Shown piece by piece: positions 26,640-34,319 of a DNA stretch of 64,000 nucleotides. How positions within the stretch are numbered: the first letter of the stretch is position 1; the number at the start of each line of letters is the position of its first letter. A program made the position numbers and the translations under genes. The stretch covers positions 1-64,000 of the forward strand of contig NZ_JACWCT010000186.1 of the NCBI RefSeq assembly GCF_016613415.1. Reading direction: 5' to 3'. The notes under the pieces are model-generated. The model did not search any database. It saw only the letters and a list, made by a program, of their open reading frames with translations, and had not been told where the DNA came from. This stretch comes from Methylobacterium ajmalii (GTDB lineage Bacteria > Pseudomonadota > Alphaproteobacteria > Rhizobiales > Beijerinckiaceae).

Positions 26640-27391
26640 CTATGCCCGGCCATCACCTCGCCGACGACAGCAGCAGACCGGCTCGAGGCGGCATGATGCA
26701 CCACTGCGTCCTCGCAGCGGAACACCTAGTGAAAGCTGTTGGCGCCCTCGGTGCGCACCCCGGTCTCGTCCGAGGCCCCAACAGGGGCCTGCCGCAGACG
26801 CGCCAGCGCCGCATCCCGGCCCTCGGCAAAACAGTGCTGAGCGCGTCGCAGCACGTTCATCAGCCCGCCCTGGCTCAGCCTCAGCCCGAACAGGTCCGAC
26901 AGCGCGGCCTGCAGCCGCTCGTAGGACAGCGCCTGGAACGTCTTCAGGTAGGTCGTCACCGCGTGCAGCCGCGGCCCGAACGGCGTCGCGTCGGCTCCCG
27001 TCGGTCGTGGGGCGGCGACCCGGGTCCGGCAGGCCGGGCAGGTCACGCACAGACGCCGGTGCTGCTCGACCAGAGGGCGAACGAGCGGCAGGTCGATCCG
27101 CTCGTGCACGCTGATCACCTCGGCCGGCAGATCGGTGGGCAGTGGCGCGCCGCAGGCCGAACATGAGGCCGGCCGATGCTCCATGACCTGATCCGGATCG
27201 GTGGTCAGCGCCCGCTTGTGGCCCTCATGCCCGGGCTTGGCCCCGCCCGGCCGGGCCTTCTCGCGCCGCTCCTTGCGGTCGCTCGCCGGCGGCTTGGACG
27301 AGGTGCGCGACGTCTTCTCCGGCCGGTGCAGCTTCAGCACCAGCTCGATCAGCTCCTCCCTGCTCAGGCGCTCCAGATCGCTGCGGCTCAT
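26640..27391 (-). pseudogene. IS66 transposase N-terminal half, inverted
   Basis: From ATG 27391 (MSRSDLERLSREELIELVLK) the minus strand encodes the N-terminal half of an IS66 TnpC. It has a lysine-rich linker (TSSKPPASDRKERREKARPG), a zinc finger (PASCSACGAPLP, VTCPACRTRV), then GLRLSQGGLMNVLRRAQHCF and ASDETGVRTEG with the first catalytic aspartate. A TAG at 26726-26728 replaces the expected Trp of 'HWVF', after which VFRCEDAVVHHAASSRSAAV and VGEVMAGHR follow in frame to about 26640. The C-terminal half lies on the other strand from 27433. The piece is therefore part of one gene with an inverted first half. Confidence 0.8.
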
Positions 27392-27432
27392 CCCGATAAC
27401 GAATCAGCCAAACCGCGTTCCGACATAGGCCG

Positions 27433-27960
27433 GCGGTTTGGATCTCCGACCGCTACTCGGCTCAGCAGGGTCATTGCGAACGCCAGCAGACCTGCCTGGC
27501 GCATCTCGCTCGCGACGTGGCTTACGCGGTGGAAGCCGGCGACGATCTGATTGCCATGCAGCTCCAGTGGTGGCTCGACGAGGCCTTCGGGCTCGCCCGG
27601 GGGCTGACCGAGTTGGCCGCCTCGACCCTGGCGCGCAAGCGGCGCGAACTGGAGCAGGATCTCGACGCTATCCTGAAGGCCCCCGCGACGTGCGATCTGG
27701 CACAGGCGCTCCAAGCCCGGATGCGCCGGGCACGCGACCAGCTCCTGACCTTCGTAGCCTTCCCAGGGCAGGTGGACGTGACCAACAACGCCTGCGAGCG
27801 CGACCTGCGGCCGGCGGTGATCCAGCGCAAGGTGACGAACGGCTACCGTGCGATGTGGGCGACAAGGGGCGAGGCGGACGTGCGCACCGTCGTCGCCACC
27901 GCCGCCCTCAGGACCAAGGCGACGCCCTTCGCTACCCTCCTCGCCACCATCACTGCCTGA
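27433..27960 (+). pseudogene. IS66 transposase C-terminal half
   Basis: The plus strand reads VWISDRYSAQQGHCERQQTC, LAHLARDVAYAVEAGDDLIA and ends with FPGQVDVTNNACERDLRPAV and MWATRGEADVRTVVATAALR, then TGA 27960. These are the second catalytic aspartate region and the 'NNxxERxLRP' glutamate region of IS66. Its first residues join exactly to the end of the inverted half (MAGHR + PAVWISDRY), so the two were once contiguous. Without the N-terminal half it is non-functional. Confidence 0.8.
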
Positions 27961-28601
27961 TCACCCCCACCGCCAGCCCAGATAGGAGGAGCAGACGAAC
28001 CCGCGTGTCGAAAAATACCCCATGGGTAATTACGCCACCAGTTGCAGGAACGCAAAATCATGTCGAAGAAACTTATACAGGCCGCAGCGGCGCTGCATCG
28101 ATCTGTGGGTAACGAATTTGATGTCTCTATTTATTTAAGAATGTGAAGAATACGGATATGAAATCTGTCTAGATATTTCAGAAGATCAGTTCAGACTACA
28201 CAGTGACCACGCGCGGCCAGGCCATGCCGGTCGACCGTATGGTCAAGGTCGCATCCTTCGAGACGATCTTTCCCTGCCCGATGCGCTGGGCAAGGCATTC
28301 CCGCTGACAAATGACGGGGACGAAGGCGGTTGGGAGAACAACCCCCGCTTAAGAGTGGAGGCCTCAGATCGCGGCAGCACCTCTATTGGAGATGTCGTCG
28401 CCGACGGCGAAGCCTACCACTGCGCCCGCGATGGCTGGAACAGACGGGCTGGATTTCAAGCCTTCCTTGTGACTGGTGCAAGGTCGTTTTCGTGATCTTC
28501 TTTGCCTCGGGATGCCGGCCGTGCGCAGACAATTTCGTGACGATTGTCATGCCCGGGGGCCCGGCTGTGGCAGGCCTGACGCACGATTGCTTTCCGGGGG
28601 T
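27961..28601. other. Intergenic stretch
   Basis: About 640 bases from the IS66 relic to the next small gene. The middle (28110-28200) is AT-rich. Short frames on both strands (for example 28330-28638) have no recognisable features. Confidence 0.4.
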
Positions 28602-28865
28602 CTACGGGTCCGTCTCCGACTCTGTTTTACGCAGGTAGGAGAGGATCGCGCTCACCGGGAGCGGACCAGGCTGCTCAGGCAAGGCAAGGCTCACGGGCGC
28701 GCCCAGGGACGCCATGATGTCGCGCAAGCCTTCGACCCATTCCTGGGCCTCTGCATGAGTCGCGAGTTCGGTTCGAAAAAATCTCTTGTCCGGCTCGATT
28801 GTCGCGATGACGGTGAAACGTCCGTCCGGAGCATCGAGGATGTCATAGGTTACGCGGCGGGCCAT
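28602..28865 (-). CDS. Small hypothetical protein
   Basis: An 87-residue protein from ATG 28865: RRVTYDILDAPDGRFTVIAT, FFRTELATHAEAQEWVEGLR and DIMASLG. A beta-hairpin followed by a helix rich in E and A is implied. It resembles the product at 6782-7036 in the 'THAEA..xxxLRxxMA' segment, so this is probably a small family repeated in the genome. The tail PVSAILSYLRKTESETDP is different. Function unknown. Confidence 0.6.
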   Translation of the reverse strand: MARRVTYDILDAPDGRFTVIATIEPDKRFFRTELATHAEAQEWVEGLRDIMASLGAPVSLALPEQPGPLPVSAILSYLRKTESETDP

Positions 28866-29373
28866 GCGCGCCCTTTAGCACAGGATACTTGGTCGAACAA
28901 CTATGCCCACTTCGCTGTAATTTTTAACAATTCCAATCTGATTCGGAAGATAGCCAGGAGTGGACTGCCGGCGAAAGCCGGCTCTCGCAAATGAGGGTGC
29001 GAACGTCGGAACATCTAGCTTGATTATTACATCGGGCCCAACCGGCTGAAGCCGTTCCACTGAAGACGATTAGATTGCAGTCACGACAATCTTGGAGGGT
29101 AAACAAAAATTATTATATCAATACAGAGCGACTGCCAATCCTGAACCATCGCTCGACATTGTCAAAATCATTGCATCATTACCGTCCTCCAGGAGATCCA
29201 GGCCCGTTATATGTTTCTCTCGACTTTCATAACGCGACGGGAAGCCGCGGTGATTTCGACGGCTCTCCGCGCCACAATCGGGGTCGGAGAATTTACGTCT
29301 CCCAATTGCCAAAGCGGCCGCCGTCAGCCATCACGAAACCGTGACTGATAGCTAATTTTTCTAGGGAGTATCC
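28866..29373. other. Intergenic stretch upstream of MucR-like gene
   Basis: About 500 AT-richer bases probably holding the promoter of the MucR-like gene. No supported gene is seen. Confidence 0.4.
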
Positions 29374-29868
29374 ATGACCGGTCAGAACGCCCTGTCAGGC
29401 ACGCGGCAGATCGATCGCACAGTCGCTATTGTTTCGGCCTACGTGGCGAACAATCACGTTCACTCCGGCAATCTGACGGCCCTGATCGAGTCCGTGCATG
29501 CCGCCCTCGGCAATATCGGCCTGCCTGAAGCGAAGCCGGAGCAGGGTCCTGACAAGGCCACACCTGCCCAGATCAGAAAATCGATCACGCGTGACGGGCT
29601 AACGAGCTTTATCGATGGCAAGATCTACAAGACGCTCAAGCGCCATATTGCCGGGCATGGTCTCAATCCCCAATCGTACCGCGAACGCTACGGCCTACCG
29701 CACGACTATCCCATGGTTTCTGTGAGCTACTCCGAAACGCGCTCGGCTCTCGCCAGGCAGAACGGTCTAGGTCGCAAGCCGGAACCCTCCGACGCCTCCG
29801 ACGCTGAGACTGACAGTGCGCCAGTGCCGGGGAAAATTGGGGCAGGCAAGCGGACGAAAGCTGCCTGA
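29374..29868 (+). CDS. MucR/Ros-family protein with degenerate zinc finger
   Basis: A 164-residue third paralogue. It shares VAIVSAYVANNHVHSGNLTA and LIESVHAALGNIGLP with the other two copies, and the core TSFIDGKIYKTLKRHIAGHG followed by YGLPHDYPMVSVSYSETRSA. The two zinc-ligand cysteines of Ros/MucR are again absent (SFIDGK). The ATG follows TAGGGAG. The C-terminus is basic (GKIGAGKRTKAA). It ends just before a clear intrinsic terminator. It is likely a DNA-binding regulator of exopolysaccharide- or motility-type genes by family analogy, but targets are unknown. Confidence 0.85.
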   Translation: MTGQNALSGTRQIDRTVAIVSAYVANNHVHSGNLTALIESVHAALGNIGLPEAKPEQGPDKATPAQIRKSITRDGLTSFIDGKIYKTLKRHIAGHGLNPQSYRERYGLPHDYPMVSVSYSETRSALARQNGLGRKPEPSDASDAETDSAPVPGKIGAGKRTKAA

Positions 29869-29881
29869 AAGCGGTTGAGAC

Positions 29882-29907
29882 AGCCCGCTAAACGTCAGCG
29901 GGCTTTT
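29882..29907 (+). terminator. Intrinsic terminator after MucR-like gene
   Basis: AGCCCGCT (29882-29889) pairs with AGCGGGCT (29897-29904) around a seven-base loop, followed by TTT. It lies 14 bp past the stop of the MucR-like gene. Confidence 0.75.
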
Positions 29908-29933
29908 GACGCTCAGCTCATCTCCGTTGAGAC

Positions 29934-30450
29934 TTACTCCGAGATCAGCTCCTTGATCCGGTTGGCGAGCGCAGCGACGGCGAACGGCTTGGTCATCACG
30001 GCCATGCCGGGGTCGAGATGGCCGCGGTTGATGGCGGCGTTCTCGGCGTACCGGATAATGAACAGCACCTTCATGCCGGCTCGCAGCTCACGGGCGGCGT
30101 CAGCGATCTGCCGCATGTCCATCCCGCCCGGCAGGCCGACACCAGTGACCAGCAGGTCGATGCGGACTTTCGACTGAACAAGCTTGAGGGCCGAGGGATC
30201 GTCCTGGTCCTCGAGCGCATGATAGCCAAGCTCGCTCAGGACCTCCGACACCAGCATGCGGACCTAGGCTCGTCATCGACGATGAGAACGGTCTGGCCGC
30301 CCTCGGGGCATTCTGGAAGGGGAGGCACCATCTCCTGATCGTCGACATCCTCGCCGAGATGCCGGGGCATGTAGATGCACACCATCGTGCCTCGTCTGAC
30401 TTCGGAGTAGATGCGCACCTGCCCACCCGACTGCCCTGTTATGGGGCGGA
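29934..30450 (-). pseudogene. Hybrid histidine kinase relic with receiver lacking its phospho-acceptor
   Basis: The minus strand shows SGGQVRIYSEVRRGT (end of a kinase ATPase domain), GGQTVLIVDDEPR (start of a receiver), a one-base frameshift near 30265, then MLVSEVLSELGYHALEDQDD, RIDLLVTGVGLPGGMDMRQI and AVMTKPFAVAALANRIKELI. In related receivers the string is LLVTDVGLPGG; here the phospho-accepting aspartate is glycine. With the frameshift and the missing kinase core this is a decayed gene. Its upstream end abuts the group II intron relic. Confidence 0.75.
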
Positions 30451-30560
30451 CAGGGCCTCGGCGACGAGGAGATACCCGACCCGCAAGGGTGCTGACTTCC
30501 GCCAGGGTCTCAACGGTCGAGACGCTTTGGATCGCTTGGACTTTCCGGGGACGTTGGACG

Positions 30561-30866
30561 GTTACAGCCGAACTGACCGGTGAACGCGGACAGACGACTT
30601 GGCCCGAGATCGATTGGGCCGCGACGGAGGACGCCGTGAAGCGATTGCAGGGCCGCATCTTCCGTGCCGCGGCAGCCGGGAAGGCTCGGCAGGTCAAGAA
30701 CCTGCAGAAGCTCCTGGTTCGCTCCACATCCGCAAAACGGCTCGCGGTCCGCCGGGTGACCCAGCAGAACGCGGGCCGTGAAACGCCCGGCATCGACGGC
30801 GTGGTGTGCAGGACGCCCGAGAGCCGGATGAGGTTGGCCGATCACGGCCTCGGCCAGAGGGGCTAA
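30561..30866 (+). pseudogene. Group II intron reverse transcriptase, N-terminal fragment
   Basis: The frame contains TWPEIDWAATEDAVKRLQGR, KARQVKNLQKLLVRSTSAKR and LAVRRVTQQNAGRETPGIDG, followed by VVCRTPESRM. This is the N-terminal (RT-0) part of LtrA-type intron-encoded proteins, where 'W..IDW...E..V..LQ.RI..A' and 'V..V...N.G..TPGVDGV' are conserved. Only about 90 residues remain; the palm domain with YADD and the maturase part are absent. The frame is closed by TAA where an amidohydrolase relic begins. The intron is dead here. Confidence 0.75.
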
Positions 30867-30954
30867 CCCGACTTACGACTTCAACGATGCCGCGCTGCCT
30901 TACGGGGCGGACTTCCACGTCACCATCGTGCGCCACCGGCTGCCGCTGGCCTAA
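30865..30954 (+). pseudogene. M20-family amidohydrolase, C-terminal relic
   Basis: Thirty codons read NPTYDFNDAALPYGADFHVT, IVRHRLPLA and TAA. M20 aminoacylase/hippurate-hydrolase proteins end with 'NPxYDFNDxxLPxGAxYWxxLVExxL', so this is the last piece of such a gene. It lies 25 bp before a LivJ-type gene, a pairing seen in intact form elsewhere in Methylobacterium-like genomes (from general knowledge). The rest was removed by the event that brought in the intron fragment. Confidence 0.55.
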
Positions 30955-30979
30955 CGCCGTTTGAAGAGGGAGAGGGCGA

Positions 30980-31771
30980 ATGATGAGGTCATGGATCTTC
31001 GCGGCGGTCGCCGTGGCGGCGTTGGCGCAGCCGGCGCACGCCGAGTTCAAGCTCGGCTGGGCAGGGCCGCTCACCGGCGGTAGCGCCGCCGTCGGCGTTC
31101 AGAACCGCAATGGTGTGCAACAAGCTGTAGATGACCTCAACGCGGCGGGCGGCATCCTCGGCGAGAAGATCGCCGTGCAGTTCGAGGACGACGCGGGTGA
31201 TCCGAAGCAGGCTGTCTCCGTTGCCAACCGCTTGATGACCGACCGCATCAAGTTCGTGATCGGCCACCAGAACTCAGGCGCCTCAATCCCAGCCTCTGAA
31301 GTCTACGCCGAGTCAGTCGCGCTCCAGGTCACGCCGGCCTCGACCAACCCCGAGTTCACGGACCGCGGTCTCTGGAACACGTTCCGCATCTGACGGCGCG
31401 ACGACCAACAGGGCACGGTCGCGGGCAACTACCTCGTGAAGAACTTCACTGGCAAGAAGGTCTTCATCGTCCACGATAAGACGCCGTACGGGCGGGGCCT
31501 TGCCGATGAGGTGAAGAAGGCGATCAATAAGGGCGGCCTGCGCGAGGTCGCGTTCGAGGGCATCAACGTCGGCGAGAAGGACTATTCGGCGCTCGCCTCG
31601 AAGATCAAGAGCCTCGGCGCCGACGTAGTCTACTTCGGCGGCGTCTACACCGAGGGCGGTCTGATCCTGCGTCAGATGCGCGATCAAGCGATTAACACTC
31701 CGATGATCGGCGGCGACGCAATGTATGCGAGCGAGTTCGCCTCGATCGCCGGGCCGGCTGGCGAGGGCGTC
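30980..31771 (+). pseudogene. Branched-chain amino acid ABC transporter binding protein (LivJ-like), broken
   Basis: ATG 30980 starts a signal peptide (MMRSWIFAAVAVAALAQPAH, A) and a periplasmic binding protein of the LivJ type: FKLGWAGPLTGGSAAVGVQN and FVIGHQNSGASIPASEVYAE. TGA at 31391-31393 interrupts FRI-RRDDQQG where a cysteine or threonine codon is usual, and the same frame then continues with KNFTGKKVFIVHDKTPYGRG and LGADVVYFGGVYTEGGLILR. At about 31771 the similarity stops abruptly at an inverted piece of a TonB receptor. About 265 of the usual 370 residues are represented. It cannot yield a working transporter component. Confidence 0.8.
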
Positions 31772-31779
31772 GGTGGCGC

Positions 31780-32779
31780 GAGCGGGTCGAGCGGTCCGGC
31801 GAACAGGCGGTCAAACTTCGCGTAATTGGCCCCGAACACGTTGTGGAAACCCGGCAGCGGCGTCCACTCGGCCTCACCGCGTATCAGCAACTGCTGCTGG
31901 TCGTTGAGGTTGCGGTAGGGCGTCAGCCGGTAGGGAAAGCCGCCATCGGCTTGGTCGAGATAGGCGCTGTCGGAGAAGCGCAGCACGTAGTTCAGGCGAA
32001 AGGTATCGGTGAGCTGCGCGCCGAGCTTGGTCGAAACCGTCTTGATGTCTGAAGGCGGTGCGCAGCGGCACGCCGACCGGCAGGAGCTCGAACGGTGTCA
32101 CCGGCAGCGCGGCTTGGCGCAGGTGCTGCACGGAGAACGAATAATCGAAGATGCCCTCGGAGCCGGAGATGCGGCCGCCCTGGTTACCGGTGCCGTAGGA
32201 GCCGCCCTCGACGAAGGCAGTTGCCCGGGCTGGGCCCTCGCCGCGCTTTGTCACGAGCGAGATGACGCCGCCGATGGCGTCGGCCCCGTAGAGGCCGCTC
32301 TGGAGGCCGCGCCGCACCTGCAGTCGGGAGAGATCCTCGGTCTGAAGCTGGCTGAAATCGAAGGAGCGGTTTGGCGTTGAGGGGTCGTTGACGTCGATGC
32401 CGTCGATCAGGACCTTGACGTGGTTGGAGTTGGTACCGCGGATGAACACCGAGGTTTGGCCGCCTGCGCCGCCGGTCTGGACGACGTTGAGGCCCGCCAC
32501 TTGCCGGAGAGCGTCTGGCGCGGTGCGAACCTACTGGGCCTGAAGCAGGTCGGAGGTGAGTACGGTGACGCTCGACCCGGTCTGTGTGACCGGCGTGGGC
32601 ACGCCGGTGGCCGACACCGAGATCTCGGCGAGCGGGATGACAGCCTCCCCGCCTCGTGACGCGTCCGCAAATGGGGCGGCGACCTGCTGGGCGTGTGCTG
32701 CTGGCGCCGCAAGCAGTGCCTGACCGGCGCAGGAGAGCGCCAGCGCGCTCAGGCGAGCGCGGTGAAGGGAATGGGGCAC
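31780..32779 (-). pseudogene. Vitamin B12-type TonB receptor (BtuB-like), broken
   Basis: From ATG 32779 there is a signal peptide (ALALSCAGQALLAAPAAHAQ), a TonB-box-like ISVSATG, and TAG at 32533-32531 (after DLLQAQ). Further on in the same frame are the plug domain strings LNVVQTGGAGGQTSVFIRGT, VKVLIDGIDVNDPS and GLYGADAIGGVISLVTKRGE. Near 32050 the frame shifts, and barrel strands continue as VLRFSDSAYLDQADGG and WTPLPGFHNVFGANYAKF until the junction with the LivJ relic near 31775. Less than half the gene remains. A cobalamin riboswitch lies upstream, as expected for a B12 receptor. Confidence 0.8.
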
Positions 32780-32914
32780 GGGAGATAAGCCTCGGGCAAC
32801 GGCAGTGGCACGTCACCGCGAACGAGGCCTCGGGTCACCGCCTCCACGCAGGATTGGCGGACCTTCGACACCCGCCAGGACACCCCGCCCAGCGCGTTTC
32901 GCGTGTGACCACGA

Positions 32915-33090
32915 CTGACGGCAGGTCTCCTGGCTCGCGGGTCGCTGCCCTCTCACCGTCTTCCCGGGCGAGGCTGCCCAGTGACATGGTGGCGGAAGGC
33001 TCGCCGCTTACAGTTGCGGGGGCAGCCACGGCATCGGGTTCATCACCCTCACCGCGTTCCCTTTTGATCCCCAAGGGGCGCCGTCACGGC
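32915..33090 (-). promoter_or_regulatory. Cobalamin riboswitch upstream of BtuB-like relic
   Basis: On the minus strand the aptamer runs from about 33090 to 32915. It includes AAAAGGGAACGCGGTGA near its 5' end, the core GGCTGCCCCCGCAACTGTAA (about 33027-33008), CATGTCACTGGG and the B12 box AGCCAGGAGACCTGCCGTC (32934-32916). These are the conserved elements of adenosylcobalamin riboswitches, which shut off expression when B12 is plentiful. The leader continues about 135 bases to the receptor start. It is nearly identical to the copy at 36565-36745. Confidence 0.92.
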
Positions 33091-33227
33091 CAGCTAAGCG
33101 ACGCGGAGACGCACGGTCAATCGCTTCGCTGCAACGCTTCGAAATATTCGCGAGGCCAGTACACGGCTGTTCCACGCGGAGAGCGTGGCCCGACAGTCGA
33201 GAGGGGCGCCGTCTCGCAACAGCGCCC

Positions 33228-34274
33228 TCACCGAGCGGGTTCGAGCCGGTCGTACCCCTTGGCGCGGTAGATGATGACCGAGGCGATCCACGCCACGACG
33301 AAGATGCCGACGACGGCGAAGCCGGCCTCGCCCAAATTGTCGTTGAGCGTGCTCACCGCTTGCCACAGTCCGCCTGTGAGCCCGAGCTTGTCGCCGATCA
33401 GGCCGAGGGCCTCCAGGCCGCCGATGAACAGCGCGACCGTCGCGGAGGCCGCCGTGATAGTCAGGTTGTACCAGAGCTTGCGAACCGGGTTCGCCAGCGC
33501 CCAACCGTAGGCGCCGGTCATCAGCACGCTGTCGGTCGTGTCCAGGAGCGTCATGCCCGCGGTGAACAGCGCCGGGAAGATCAGGATCGCCCAGAACGAC
33601 AGGCCCTGCGTGGCCTGCGTCGCCGAGATCCCGAGCAGGGCGACCTCGGTCGCGGTGTCGAAGCCCAACCCGAAGAGGAAGCCGATCGGGTACATGTGCC
33701 ATGAGCGCGAGACCACCCCGAAGACCCGGCGGAACAGGCGCGCCAGCAGCCCCCGTCCGGACAGGAGGGTGTTCAGGTCTTCGTCTACGATCTTGCCGCC
33801 TCGCCGCACCCGGGAGAACGCAGCCCAGACGCCTCGCAGGATGAACAGGTTGGCGATGCCGACGACGAGCAGGAACGTCGCCGAGACCGCGGTACCGATC
33901 ACGCCGCCGAGGTCGTGGAACTGGTCGAAGCTGTCCTTCATCGCCGCGGCCGTCACGGCGATCAGGCCCGAGGCCAGGATGACGATGGTGGAGTGGCCGA
34001 GAGAGAAGAAGAAGCCGACCGAGTGGGGCTTCCGACCCTCCTGCATGAGCTTGCGCACCACGTTGTCGATGGCCGCGATGTGGTCTGCGTCGAAGGCGTG
34101 GCGCAGTCCGAAGCTGTAGGCGAGGAAAGCGGTCGAGAGCAGGACGGGCTGATGAGCGAAGGTCGCGAAGGCCGCTGCCCAGGCCGCGATGTTGGCGGCG
34201 ATCAGGACGGCGTAGACGAGCCCGACCTTGACCCTGAGACGGGCAGGCTGATCGTCGAAGGGGTTGGGCAGCAA
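33228..34274 (-). CDS. Nickel/cobalt permease, NiCoT family
   Basis: A 348-residue membrane protein with the NiCoT signature. The metal-selectivity motif RHAFDADHIAAIDN lies in the second membrane segment, followed by FFFSLGHSTIVIL, GLGFDTATEVALL and AGMTLLDTTDSVLMTGAYGW. About eight segments are visible and the length is typical, so it is complete. It imports Ni2+ or Co2+ with high affinity. It lies 45 bp after the TonB receptor gene, which is preceded by a cobalamin riboswitch, so cobalt uptake for B12 synthesis is the likely role. A GC hairpin (GGGCGC...GCGCCC) follows the stop near 33205-33228. Confidence 0.92.
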   Translation of the reverse strand: MLPNPFDDQPARLRVKVGLVYAVLIAANIAAWAAAFATFAHQPVLLSTAFLAYSFGLRHAFDADHIAAIDNVVRKLMQEGRKPHSVGFFFSLGHSTIVILASGLIAVTAAAMKDSFDQFHDLGGVIGTAVSATFLLVVGIANLFILRGVWAAFSRVRRGGKIVDEDLNTLLSGRGLLARLFRRVFGVVSRSWHMYPIGFLFGLGFDTATEVALLGISATQATQGLSFWAILIFPALFTAGMTLLDTTDSVLMTGAYGWALANPVRKLWYNLTITAASATVALFIGGLEALGLIGDKLGLTGGLWQAVSTLNDNLGEAGFAVVGIFVVAWIASVIIYRAKGYDRLEPAR

Positions 34275-34319
34275 GGGTCCGCTCCAGATGGTAGGGCTCG
34301 TCTCAGCCAGGAATGCCCG

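Noticed and set aside
28330..28638. 102-codon plus-strand frame with cysteine-rich middle (FFASGCRPCADNFVTIVM)
   Set aside because: No ribosome site, no family resemblance, and the frame overlaps the end of a better-supported minus-strand gene.
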